A stretch of DNA of 64,000 nucleotides, taken from contig JAGWBX010000015.1 in assembly GCA_021295655.1 (NCBI GenBank), positions 1 to 64,000 on the forward strand, read 5' to 3'. Under the pieces are notes generated by a model. It made no database searches. It was not told the DNA's origin and saw nothing but the letters and a program-made list of their open reading frames with translations. Below are positions 27,209-35,133 of this stretch, piece by piece; position 1 is the stretch's first letter; each line of letters opens with the position of its first letter. A program made the position numbers and the translations under genes. This DNA is from Candidatus Latescibacterota bacterium. Lineage in GTDB: Bacteria > Latescibacterota > UBA2968 > GCA-2709665.

Positions 27209-27982
27209 ATGACGACGCCGGAATACCTTGTCCCCGATGACGTCTCAGATTTCAATCGGAACGGATACGTCCTGGTAGAGAACCTATTCAGTGAAGACGA
27301 AGTCCGCATCCTGCTCAAGGCGGTTGAAACGGGCGCGAGGGTGGCGGAGAATACCCGCGGCACCTCGGACGCGTCGGGAAAGACGTCCAGGCTGGCGATC
27401 TGGCACGAACTGGGAGACGACATCTGGACCGCGGTTTCCACGTGTCCCCGCATTGTCAACAATATCAGGATACTTCTGGGCGAGGAGGTCGCCTTCTTCC
27501 ACGGCAAGGTGATGTTCAAAGACGCCCATGAAGGCGGCGCGTGGGAATGGCACCAGGACTACGGATACTGGTACAGCCAGGGGTTTGTCTTTCCCCGGAT
27601 GATCAGCGCGTTTATCGCCCTGGACGAATGCACGCGGGAAAACGGCTGTCTGCGGGTCCTTCGCGGGTCCCATCGACTCGGACGGCTGGACCACGTCAGG
27701 CTGGGCACCCAGACCGGCACCGATCCCGAAAGAATCAGGGATATCGAAGCCCTGTTCGAGTGCATCGACTGTGAGATGTCGCCGGGTTCGGTCCTCCTTT
27801 TCCACTGCAACCTTCTCCATTCCTCAATGCCCAATACGTCCAGCCGCCATCGGCGGTCGTTCATCATCTGCTACAACGCACTGGGCAATCCTCAACTGGG
27901 CAACAGGAAAACCGCCGACCAATACCCCTGTCCGGTGGGCCCCGACGACGCCATCTCCCGGTACGGACCTGTTTCCGGATAA
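27209..27982 (+). CDS. PhyH-family dioxygenase
   Basis: A 257-aa protein of standard PhyH length. The metal pair is in WEWHQDYGYWY (HxD), with the signature LRVLRGSHRLG and a distal histidine in LLHSSMPN followed by RRSF for 2-oxoglutarate. WHQDYGYWY and GCLRVLRGSH resemble ectoine-hydroxylase-like members, but no ectoine genes are nearby. I use ATG 27209 with AAAGG upstream. A longer in-frame start at 27074 would be read from inside the inverted-repeat element and is rejected. Convergent with the sugar operon that ends at 28030. Confidence 0.88.
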   Translation: MTTPEYLVPDDVSDFNRNGYVLVENLFSEDEVRILLKAVETGARVAENTRGTSDASGKTSRLAIWHELGDDIWTAVSTCPRIVNNIRILLGEEVAFFHGKVMFKDAHEGGAWEWHQDYGYWYSQGFVFPRMISAFIALDECTRENGCLRVLRGSHRLGRLDHVRLGTQTGTDPERIRDIEALFECIDCEMSPGSVLLFHCNLLHSSMPNTSSRHRRSFIICYNALGNPQLGNRKTADQYPCPVGPDDAISRYGPVSG

Positions 27983-28029
27983 CCGTGAACAGCGTTTCCG
28001 GCCGACGCCTGTACCCTTATCGAAGATCC

Positions 28030-29070
28030 CTATCCGCTCAACACCTCCAGTTCGCGGTCCCGCCCGGAAAGCGGCATCTCGACCCACGCGGCATTTCCGG
28101 CATGCGAGACGTGAAAACCCACAATGGCCTCCAGCGTCCGCACGGCTTCCGATGCCTCGTAAGGGAAAGCGCTTCCTCCGTCCAGCCAGTCCACAATCTC
28201 TCCCACCGCCACATCCATCGAAGAAGAACCCTGAGGATCCGGCCAGAGGTCGCGCCGACCGTCCCGGTAGTCCAGCGCCACGTCTCTGCCGTCAAGCACG
28301 GCGGAGCCCTCCGTACCGTGAATGGAGATCAGCGGCGGCAGCGTCCCATAATCCGCGGCGTCTACCGTGCAGATCAGCCCGCGCTCAACGCGCAGCACCC
28401 CCCAGCCGCCCGGGTCGCGAAACTGAGCGCCGCGGCAGTCCGGCCTTCCCGACGAATCCAGCGTACCCGACACCGCCTCGACGGCCCGCCCCGTTAACAT
28501 CTGGATGGTATCGATGAAATGCGTACCCACGTTGCCCAGCCGGCCCGAACCCCACTGCATGGATGCGGACGTCAGGGCTCCCAGCGCGCCGTCGGCTATG
28601 AGGTCCCGCAGGCGCCGGGCGTTGGGCTGAAATCGCCGGTTGTGGTTCACAACAAGGAGCGTGCCTGCATCTTCGCACGCCTTCAGCATCCTCTCGGCGT
28701 CCGCAACCCGGGTCGCGACGGGTTTTTCGCAATAGACGGCGCGAACGCCCTGCATTGCGCATGCGACCGTGATGTCGGCATGAACGGGCGCATAGGTGGC
28801 CACGCTTACAATATCGAGCGACTCCTCGGCCAGCATCTCGCGCCAATCGGCGTACGCAGGCACGCCGGTGCGTGCCTCAAAACGCTCCCTGCGCCCCGTG
28901 TCCCTGCTGGACCCGGACGCGACAGCCACCCGGGGATGCCCACGCAACGCATCGACGTGGGTTCCGTCCAGGTCGCTCACCATCTGTCCTATTGCGTCGC
29001 CCGACACCTGGTCCGCACCGCCGATATAGCCCAGACCCACGATCCCGGCGCGATAGGCTTCATCTGCCAT
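28030..29070 (-). CDS. Gfo/Idh/MocA-family oxidoreductase
   Basis: A 346-aa NAD(P)-dependent dehydrogenase. The N-terminal Rossmann motif is GLGYIGG (about 11-17), and EKPVATR carries the conserved lysine of the family. The second domain supplies the substrate site; MQWGSGRLGNVGTHFIDT includes the usual GxHxxD-like histidine. Substrates in the family are sugars, inositols or sugar acids. It is the last gene of a minus-strand run with a TIM-barrel isomerase and a ROK kinase, consistent with sugar catabolism. Confidence 0.9.
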   Translation of the reverse strand: MADEAYRAGIVGLGYIGGADQVSGDAIGQMVSDLDGTHVDALRGHPRVAVASGSSRDTGRRERFEARTGVPAYADWREMLAEESLDIVSVATYAPVHADITVACAMQGVRAVYCEKPVATRVADAERMLKACEDAGTLLVVNHNRRFQPNARRLRDLIADGALGALTSASMQWGSGRLGNVGTHFIDTIQMLTGRAVEAVSGTLDSSGRPDCRGAQFRDPGGWGVLRVERGLICTVDAADYGTLPPLISIHGTEGSAVLDGRDVALDYRDGRRDLWPDPQGSSSMDVAVGEIVDWLDGGSAFPYEASEAVRTLEAIVGFHVSHAGNAAWVEMPLSGRDRELEVLSG

Positions 29071-29172
29071 GAGTGATCCTCTTCCGGTTCGACGTCCTGT
29101 TCCTGTCTTTCCACCCGAAATGCGCAGCCGGGCGTTTGTCGTTCGGTTGGGCTCGGTCCGGTCGGGTTTTCG

Positions 29173-29832
29173 TTACCCGTCCAACGCCACGGCCCGCCAG
29201 AGATACCAGCTCGCCACGGACCGGTACGGCCGCCAGATCTCGCCGTGTTCCAACAGGTCCGCAGGCTCGGGTAGCCCGCTTAACCCGTAAGTGAGCCTGA
29301 AGCCCTTTCTTACGCCCAGGTCCTTGACCGGCAGCACGTCCGCCCGGCCCAGATCGAAGATCAGCATCATCTGCACGGTCCACTCGCCCACCCCCCGGAC
29401 ACTTGTGAAACGGCTGATGATCTCGTCGTCGGACAGCCCGTTCAGCCGCCGCCCCGATGGGACCGCGCCTTCGAGCGTCTTTTCGGCAAGGTCTTTAACC
29501 GCCGCCACCTTCGCCCGGGACATCCCGGCGGCGCGGAAAGCCTCGTCGGGAAGGCCCAGCACCTGTTCCGGGCCGGGGTCCTTTCCCGGTGGAAACAGAT
29601 CCGTAACGCGGCCGTAGATCGTCCCTGCCGCCTTTCCGGAAAGCTGCTGGTAGATGATCGAACGCATCAACGCACGAAACGGCCGGTACGGCGTCCGCGC
29701 TTCCAGGAGGCATGGGCCTGCCCGTTCCATCAGACGTCCCAGCGGGGCGTCCACCTTCGAAAGCGCCGCAACGGCACCTTCCGGATCGTATGTCAATCCA
29801 TTCTCGATGGACGCCTCCGCGTTGCAACGCAA
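29173..29832 (-). CDS. AlkA-type DNA-3-methyladenine glycosylase
   Basis: A 219-aa HhH-GPD base-excision enzyme. The helix-hairpin-helix is VRGVGEWT (145-152) and the catalytic aspartate is D171 in PVKDLGV. There is no C-terminal iron-sulfur cysteine cluster, which fits the AlkA/Mag branch that removes alkylated purines. The start is TTG 29832, directly abutting the TAA of the ROK gene, so translation is coupled. Placement of a repair enzyme inside a sugar operon is odd but the reading frame and spacing are clear. Confidence 0.88.
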   Translation of the reverse strand: MRCNAEASIENGLTYDPEGAVAALSKVDAPLGRLMERAGPCLLEARTPYRPFRALMRSIIYQQLSGKAAGTIYGRVTDLFPPGKDPGPEQVLGLPDEAFRAAGMSRAKVAAVKDLAEKTLEGAVPSGRRLNGLSDDEIISRFTSVRGVGEWTVQMMLIFDLGRADVLPVKDLGVRKGFRLTYGLSGLPEPADLLEHGEIWRPYRSVASWYLWRAVALDG

Positions 29833-30795
29833 TTAACCCGCGGCCTGGTTTTCGCCCCCTGATGCAGCGGCCAGAGCCACCGCGCCCAGCAGGCCCGAAT
29901 TGCCTTTCAGCCTGGCGGGAATGATTTTCAGATGCGGTCTGTGCACCGGCATCAGAAACCGGTCCGTCTGTTTTCGCAACCGTTCCAGCAACACCCTGCC
30001 GGCTTTGGCCACGCTGCCGCCTATCACAATGGCTTCCGGCGCCAGCGCGTTCATTGCTGCCGCCACGCCCATGCCCAGATACCGGCACGTCTCATCCACC
30101 AGTTCCAGTGCGAGCCCGTCGCCGGTCCGCGCGGCATCGAAAACCGCTTTGGCCGTCACCGGACCGTTCGCGGCCTGGCGGATCCCGCCGGCCCTCCGAG
30201 GCTGTTCGCGCACAGCCTCCTCCCCGCGGCGCCCGATGGCCGTGCCGGAAGAAAGCGCTTCGAGACATCCCCGATTCCCGCAGTCGCAAAGCGGGCCATC
30301 TGGAAGCACAGGTACGTGGCCGAGTTCGCCCGCGTTGCCGTTGGCGCCCCGGTAAATCTCCCCGTCGATGATAATCCCCGCGCCGATACCCGTGCCGATA
30401 TTGTAATAGATCAGGTGGCGGCAGCCCCTGCCCGCGCCGAACGTCAATTCGCCCAGCGCGCCCGCGTTGGCATCGTTATCCACAACTGCCGGTGTCCCGA
30501 GGGCCCGTTGAATGGTCTCGGTAATGGCCAGATTGTCCCAACCCGCCACGTGTGTTGAATTGACGATCCGCCGGGAAGCGAAATCCACGGGACCGCCGAA
30601 ACTGATTCCGCACGCGGTCACCGCTTCCGGGGATGACGCAATCAACCTGCGCCCGACCATCAGTACCCGTTCAATCATCCATTGGGCGCCGCCGGAGCGG
30701 TCCGTGGATCCGGTTGTCCGCTCCAGGATACGACCGTCCGGCGTTCCCAGCGCGAGACTGTAGTTGGTGCCGCCGATGTCCACCGCAAGGATCAT
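29833..30795 (-). CDS. ROK-family sugar kinase
   Basis: A 320-aa kinase. ATP motif DIGGTN (6-11), catalytic aspartate D108 in NDAN, and the ROK zinc site H160, C170, C172, C177 (GELGH then CDCGNRGC). No N-terminal DNA-binding domain, so it is a kinase rather than a NagC-type repressor. Glucose, N-acetylmannosamine or allose are typical substrates. It starts 10 bases after the isomerase stop codon on the same strand. Confidence 0.92.
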   Translation of the reverse strand: MILAVDIGGTNYSLALGTPDGRILERTTGSTDRSGGAQWMIERVLMVGRRLIASSPEAVTACGISFGGPVDFASRRIVNSTHVAGWDNLAITETIQRALGTPAVVDNDANAGALGELTFGAGRGCRHLIYYNIGTGIGAGIIIDGEIYRGANGNAGELGHVPVLPDGPLCDCGNRGCLEALSSGTAIGRRGEEAVREQPRRAGGIRQAANGPVTAKAVFDAARTGDGLALELVDETCRYLGMGVAAAMNALAPEAIVIGGSVAKAGRVLLERLRKQTDRFLMPVHRPHLKIIPARLKGNSGLLGAVALAAASGGENQAAG

Positions 30796-30805
30796 GGACG
30801 CCGCC

Positions 30806-31570
30806 TCAGCCCGCCAGCCCGCGTTCGCGAAGATAGTCCAGCGACTGCTCGACCCGTCGTTCCACGTCGCGCCGCGTCAGCGATTCGCCCTGGATGCCTT
30901 CCAGTTCGAGCGTGTAGGGTCCGTTGCGTCCGTGACTGGCGAAAATCTCGAAAATGGCGGGAAAATCCACGATTCCCTCGCCAAGCGCGGGGAAGTGCCA
31001 GGTCTGAAAGGCGCCGTTCGTATCCTTCAGATGCACGGCGGCCACCTCGTCGGACACCCTTCGAAACTGTTCGACCGCATCCACGCCCTCGTTGTAATAG
31101 TGGACGTTCGCCGTATCGAAATTGATGCGGATGTTGTGATGGTTCACCCCGCGCATCGTCTCCAGCGCCACGTCGGCGTTCGTTATCAGGTCCGGATGCG
31201 TTTCCATGGCAACGACAATCCCCCGTTCTGCCGCGGCGTCGCCAATGTCCTGCAGCCGTCCGTAGACGAAATCCCGGTCTATGCCTCCGGTCTTTACGCT
31301 CGTGAACACCAGACCGACCCCCATCTCCGCCACCGTATTCAGCGAGTGCTCGAACCGCTGGACCGCGTCGTCGGCATGCATTTCACAGCGAATAATGAGA
31401 CTTGACGCGCGCAGTCCGAACCTGTCCAGTTCAAGCTGGACCGCTTTTCTCTCCTCGCGCTCGGGACAGGGAATTTCCACGTTGTTCAGACCGATCCGGG
31501 CAAGATGTTCGAACGCGCCGTCCCGATACTGTCTGTAGCTGTTCAGGTTGCACGCAATCAGGTTTGCCAT
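30806..31570 (-). CDS. xylose-isomerase-like TIM-barrel sugar isomerase/epimerase
   Basis: A 254-aa AP-endonuclease-2-like TIM barrel. Metal-binding positions fit E96-type (VVAMETHPD), D132/H135-type (INFDTANVHYYN), H160 (AVHLKDTNG) and a C-terminal E (YTLELEG). ATG 31570 has a strong AGGAGG eight bases upstream. Members isomerise or epimerise keto-sugars and inosose. It directly precedes a ROK kinase gene, as in many sugar catabolic operons. Confidence 0.88.
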   Translation of the reverse strand: MANLIACNLNSYRQYRDGAFEHLARIGLNNVEIPCPEREERKAVQLELDRFGLRASSLIIRCEMHADDAVQRFEHSLNTVAEMGVGLVFTSVKTGGIDRDFVYGRLQDIGDAAAERGIVVAMETHPDLITNADVALETMRGVNHHNIRINFDTANVHYYNEGVDAVEQFRRVSDEVAAVHLKDTNGAFQTWHFPALGEGIVDFPAIFEIFASHGRNGPYTLELEGIQGESLTRRDVERRVEQSLDYLRERGLAG

Positions 31571-31588
31571 TGTTCCTCCTTGTGACGG

Positions 31589-32845
31589 CTATCCGTACCG
31601 CACCCACCGGACCATCTCCGACAGCGTGGCCCGTTTGCCGCGCATCAGGATCCCGATCCGGTAGATCCGTGCGGCCGCCCACATCACCCCGGCAATCGTG
31701 CCGATCAGAATCAGGATCGACGCCGCGATTTCGATCCACGGAGGCGTGAGGACGTTCACCCTGACAATCATGATCATTGGCGCGAAAAACGGAATCAGGG
31801 ACATCACCACGGACGGGGCGGCGCTGGGCTGCCGGGTGATGAACGTCATTGCCAGCAGCGAGAGGACCATTGGCACGATAACGAGGATTTGCAGGTGCTG
31901 CGCGTCCTGTTCGGTGTCGCAGATCGCGCCGATAATTGCGTAGAGCGTGGCATACAGAAAATAACCCAGGACGAAATAGACGCCGAAGTAGACCACCATA
32001 CCCGTTTCGATCGCAAAGGGCAGGTTGGGCCCGAACGCCATCCTGCCGTACGCCGTGGCCAGCAGACCCACGCCGATCCAGACCGTGACCTGGACCAGGC
32101 TGGCGGCGCCGATACCCAGGATCTTTCCCGCCATCATCTGCAACGGATCGACCGACGACAGCATCACCTCCACCATGCGGGTGGACTTCTCTTCCAGTAC
32201 CCCGCGCATAACCATGATGCCGTAAATGATGGTTACCATGTAAAGCAACATGGCGAATGCGAACGACGTGAAATATTCCCGGGCAAACCCGCTCTTCTTC
32301 TCCTTCCCCTTGACGATTTTCAGCGTCTGCAACTGCACCCTCCGGGTCCATTTTCGCACCGATTCCGGGTCCAGCCCCCGTTGCGCGAGCCTGTGGGCAA
32401 CCACGATCTGACTCAACGCGCTCCGCAATCGCCCGACCTGGCGCATATCGCTCACGTTCTTCCCGTAGAAACCGGCCTCGCCCTTCTCGAAGACGTCGGC
32501 AGGCACAACCAGGTAGGCGTCCAGCTTTCCGGCGTTGATCTCGGACGTGAGTTGCCGGCGCGTGGTTTCCAGATCGGGACCGGGCCGCACGTCCTCCAAC
32601 AGATATTCCAGCCGGCCATCCTTGAGCCGTTCGTCCAGGCGGGCTTCGAGCGGCCGGTACAGGATCCCCGTCTGGTCGACCACCGCAATACGCTTCTGTT
32701 TGCCCACGTCGACCCGCGCCAATAGTACCGGAACCAGAATGCTGGCGACGACAAACACCGGCACGAGGAACAGGCCGATAAGGAAACTCTTCTTGCGGAC
32801 AATCTCTATGAATTCCCGGCGGACGATCTTAAACATCTTATTCAT
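31589..32845 (-). CDS. ABC-2-type transporter permease (NatB-like)
   Basis: A 418-aa membrane protein: an N-terminal helix, a large soluble domain (about 45-190), then five or six helices (from about 205). This is the ABC-2/NatB layout of exporters of sodium ions, antibiotics or unknown substrates. ATG 32845 overlaps the last codons of the ATPase gene by eight bases and follows GGAGAAAAGCAGG. Substrate not predictable. Confidence 0.9.
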   Translation of the reverse strand: MNKMFKIVRREFIEIVRKKSFLIGLFLVPVFVVASILVPVLLARVDVGKQKRIAVVDQTGILYRPLEARLDERLKDGRLEYLLEDVRPGPDLETTRRQLTSEINAGKLDAYLVVPADVFEKGEAGFYGKNVSDMRQVGRLRSALSQIVVAHRLAQRGLDPESVRKWTRRVQLQTLKIVKGKEKKSGFAREYFTSFAFAMLLYMVTIIYGIMVMRGVLEEKSTRMVEVMLSSVDPLQMMAGKILGIGAASLVQVTVWIGVGLLATAYGRMAFGPNLPFAIETGMVVYFGVYFVLGYFLYATLYAIIGAICDTEQDAQHLQILVIVPMVLSLLAMTFITRQPSAAPSVVMSLIPFFAPMIMIVRVNVLTPPWIEIAASILILIGTIAGVMWAAARIYRIGILMRGKRATLSEMVRWVRYG

Positions 32846-33755
32846 CCTGCTTTTCTCCTGAATCTTCTCCTCCAACCGCCATCAAAAAGATATCCCTGAG
32901 GGACGGCTCCGAGACCTCAAACCGGTGGATCCGGGCCGCGGAAAGCGCCTGCCTCAGCAGATCGCCGGGGTCCGCGCCCGTCTGGAGTTCGATCTCCACG
33001 TGATTCCCGCGATGTTCCGCATGCCGAACCAGGTTCGTATCCTTGAGAAAATCGTCCCTCCCCTCAAAAGCAATGCGCAACCGGTTCCTTGTATATCGGG
33101 ACTTCAATTCCGGTACCGTTCCTTCCAGAACCCTCCGACCGCGGTTGATCAGACAGATCCGATCGCAAAGCGCTTCCGCGTCCTCCATCTGATGCGTGGA
33201 AAAAATGAGAATCTTGCCCTCGGACGTCAGGGTCTGCATGATTTCCTTCAGGACGGCCACGTTGATCGGATCCAGCCCGCTGAACGGCTCGTCGAGAATC
33301 AGGAGATCGGGGTCGTGAATGACGGTTGCGATGAATTGCAGCTTTTGCTGCATGCCCTTGGAAAGCTGATCCACGCGCCGGTTCGACCATTCCGAGAGAC
33401 CCATCCGCTCCAGCCATTCTCCCGCGCGGCCCGCCGCTTCCGACCGGGTGAGCGACTTGATCTCCCCGAGAAACACCAGCAGGTCCAATACCCGCATTTT
33501 GGGATACAGCCCTCGTTCTTCGGGCAGATAGCCAATCCGGTCCTTCGACAGCCCCGTTCCGCCGTTGCCGTAGTCGATGGTACCCGAATCCGGCCCATAA
33601 ATCCCCAGGATCGTACGAATTGTCGTGGTCTTGCCTGCGCCGTTGGGACCCAGCAGACCGTAGACCTCACCGGCGGCGATATCCAGATCCAGCCCGTCCA
33701 CCGCCGTGACGCCGTCGAATGTTTTCGTGACCTGCTGGAGCAGAATCCTGCGCAT
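32838..33755 (-). CDS. ABC transporter ATP-binding protein (NatA-like)
   Basis: A 305-aa nucleotide-binding subunit: Walker A GPNGAGKT (36-43), signature LSKGMQQ, Walker B LLILDEPFSGLDP and H-loop FSTHQ. The roughly 80-residue C-terminal extension is the DUF4162-type domain seen in exporters of this class. It pairs with the permease gene that overlaps it. The start ATG 33755 has GGGAG upstream. An orphan terminator lies about 190 bp upstream on the same strand. Confidence 0.92.
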   Translation of the reverse strand: MRRILLQQVTKTFDGVTAVDGLDLDIAAGEVYGLLGPNGAGKTTTIRTILGIYGPDSGTIDYGNGGTGLSKDRIGYLPEERGLYPKMRVLDLLVFLGEIKSLTRSEAAGRAGEWLERMGLSEWSNRRVDQLSKGMQQKLQFIATVIHDPDLLILDEPFSGLDPINVAVLKEIMQTLTSEGKILIFSTHQMEDAEALCDRICLINRGRRVLEGTVPELKSRYTRNRLRIAFEGRDDFLKDTNLVRHAEHRGNHVEIELQTGADPGDLLRQALSAARIHRFEVSEPSLRDIFLMAVGGEDSGEKQDE

Positions 33756-34172
33756 AAGGTTCTCCCGTTACTGATCCCGACGGTTACGCGAAGTGCGGGC
33801 AGGCCGTTACCGGGGGCTGAACGTCCGCCCTGAACAGGGTTAAAATACGTGCAGCGGGAAGGGCGCGCAACAGGACTTTCCCTGCCGTTGAATGATACGC
33901 CTGCCCCGCCGTGATGCGACCGGCACGGCAGCAAAGTTTCTTAAAGAAAAAAAAGACGCCGGCCGTACTGGGTACGATCGACGTCTTTCGGGAGGGATGT
34001 AACATGGTTGTATCCGCTTAGACGCACTCCGGGCGGAGAGGTTTCAATTTTTCGCAAACGTCCATCAATCTGTGTATATGGGCTTAGCACTTGAACGGGT
34101 CGTTGCAAGAAACAGCCAATTGTCGCCGCGCGTTCTCCTGCGACCTGCGGCAGGGGTGCCGTGTTTTTGGAA
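33756..34172. other. gene-free spacer between ABC operon and toxin-antitoxin promoter
   Basis: About 420 bp with no coding frame of substance. It contains a strong minus-strand terminator at 33946-33988, listed separately. The stretch between that terminator and the higB promoter could encode a small RNA on the minus strand; no convincing promoter for one was found. Confidence 0.5.
33946..33988 (-). terminator. strong intrinsic terminator with no gene upstream
   Basis: Read on the minus strand, AAAGACGTCG (33988-33979) pairs with CGGCGTCTTT (33961-33952), with an inner CGTAC/GTACG stem, followed by a run of eight T. On this strand no protein gene lies between it and the tRNA-Leu terminator 2.4 kb away. 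It could end a small RNA or act as an attenuator in the leader of the ABC transporter operon. Confidence 0.7.
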
Positions 34173-34205
34173 TTGACATTGTGTGAATTACAGTTTACAA
34201 TTGTA
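34173..34205 (+). promoter_or_regulatory. higBA promoter with overlapping palindrome
   Basis: TTGACA (34173-34178), 17 bases, TACAAT (34196-34201). The -10 box is part of the perfect palindrome TACAATTGTA (34196-34205), a likely operator for the antitoxin. The GTG start codon of higB is at 34208, so the transcript would begin at or within a base or two of the start codon: a leaderless mRNA. Confidence 0.7.
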
Positions 34206-34207
34206 TT

Positions 34208-34534
34208 GTGGAGATCAAGATTTATCAAAATCCCAATGGCATCGAACCTTTTGCAGAATGGCTTTCTCCTATCAAGGACAAAGTGACGGTTGCCAGAATC
34301 CGAAGTCGTTTGAGGCGAGTGGAAGAGACTGGCAATTTAGGTGATTATCGCTCAGTGGGAGATGGTGTCTTTGAATTTCGGCTCCAGTTTGGCGCCGGAT
34401 ACCGGGTTTATTTCGGCAGAATAGCAGACGACGCCATTTTGCTGTTACGAGGAGGTAGAAAGGGTTCGCAAAGTCGAGATATTGAAAAGGCAAAAGCAGA
34501 CTGGAAGCAGCATAATTCAAGGGACTACGAATGA
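34208..34534 (+). CDS. HigB/RelE-like toxin (phage-derived Gp49-like addiction module killer)
   Basis: A 108-aa protein of the HigB-2-like/RelE superfamily in the addiction-module killer subfamily. Features: IYQNPNGIEPFAEWL, the basic central segment RIRSRLRRVEE, and the C-terminal core FEFRLQFGAGYRVYFGR and LLLRGGRKGSQ. Family members are mostly ribosome-dependent mRNA interferases. The start is GTG 34208, almost at the predicted transcription start. Toxin precedes antitoxin, as in higBA, and the genes overlap by four bases. AT-richer than neighbours, which suggests recent acquisition. Confidence 0.88.
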   Translation: MEIKIYQNPNGIEPFAEWLSPIKDKVTVARIRSRLRRVEETGNLGDYRSVGDGVFEFRLQFGAGYRVYFGRIADDAILLLRGGRKGSQSRDIEKAKADWKQHNSRDYE

Positions 34535-34839
34535 GTGCCTATAGAAATTTCAGGGACTATCATATTGAGCAGCTACGGAACCCGGAGGACGCGAAGATCT
34601 ATCTTACCGTTGCGCTTGATGATTATGAAAAAAACGGGGACATTGAAGCGTTCTTGCTGGCAGTCAGAGACGTAGCAGAGGCGCAGGGGGGCATGTCCAG
34701 GTTGGCCGCGCGGGTCAGCCTGACCCGAGAGGGACTTTACAAAGCGCTTTCAAAAAATGGGAATCCGCAGCTCAACACGATGGGCGAAATTTTGCATGGA
34801 TTGGGATTCAGGCTTTCGATAGAAGCACGAGAAAACTGA
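34531..34839 (+). CDS. HigA-like XRE-family antitoxin
   Basis: A 102-aa antidote with an N-terminal toxin-binding segment (DYHIEQLRNPEDAKIYL) and a C-terminal helix-turn-helix (MSRLAARVSLTREGLYKAL, about 52-72). This is the addiction-module antidote family. Its ATGA overlaps the toxin stop codon. Such antitoxins usually repress their own promoter, fitting the palindrome over the -10 box. A terminator follows at 34989. Confidence 0.9.
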   Translation: MSAYRNFRDYHIEQLRNPEDAKIYLTVALDDYEKNGDIEAFLLAVRDVAEAQGGMSRLAARVSLTREGLYKALSKNGNPQLNTMGEILHGLGFRLSIEAREN

Positions 34840-34926
34840 CTAAAACTTCACAACCCAATACAAGGGTAAGTCAACAAGAGCAATCCCCAAGTCCATCTAT
34901 ACGGAAATATGGGTAGCGGCATTGCT

Positions 34927-35008
34927 CACGGCGCTTTGCTGACATCGGCTTCGTGTGAGAATCGGATACCATCCCTGTAAAAACAAAACACCCGCTTTCG
35001 CGGGTGCC
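34927..35008. repeat. direct repeat copy 1, duplicated tRNA-Leu terminator region
   Basis: This 82-bp segment matches 36305-36387 in the same orientation at roughly 88 percent, starting CACGGCGCTTTGCTGACATC and ending with the hairpin CACCCGC/GCGGGTG. The two copies bracket the DUF4143 ATPase gene. Copy 2 is the natural terminator of tRNA-Leu, so copy 1 looks like a displaced duplicate, such as one left by site-specific integration or tandem duplication. Confidence 0.8.
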
Positions 35009-35014
35009 ATTTTT
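34989..35014 (+). terminator. intrinsic terminator after higBA
   Basis: Stem CACCCGC (34989-34995), loop TTTC, GCGGGTG (35000-35006), then five T at 35010-35014. On the other strand it is followed by TTTTG and A-rich sequence and may work both ways. Confidence 0.7.
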
Positions 35015-35064
35015 GTTATTGAGGAGTCCGTCCCCGGCGATACCATAGCAGGGCAGACCTGATC

Positions 35065-35093
35065 TTGACGTTTTTATGAAAATTGACTATATT
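35065..35093 (+). promoter_or_regulatory. promoter for the DUF4143 ATPase
   Basis: TTGACG (35065-35070), 17 bases, TATATT (35088-35093). CGTCAA at 35096-35101 is the inverted partner of the -35 box, so the promoter sits inside a dyad that could be an operator. The leader to the ATG at 35134 is about 34 bases. Confidence 0.7.
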
Positions 35094-35133
35094 GTCGTCA
35101 AATTACTGCGAAAAATGACGAGAGCATAGTCAA

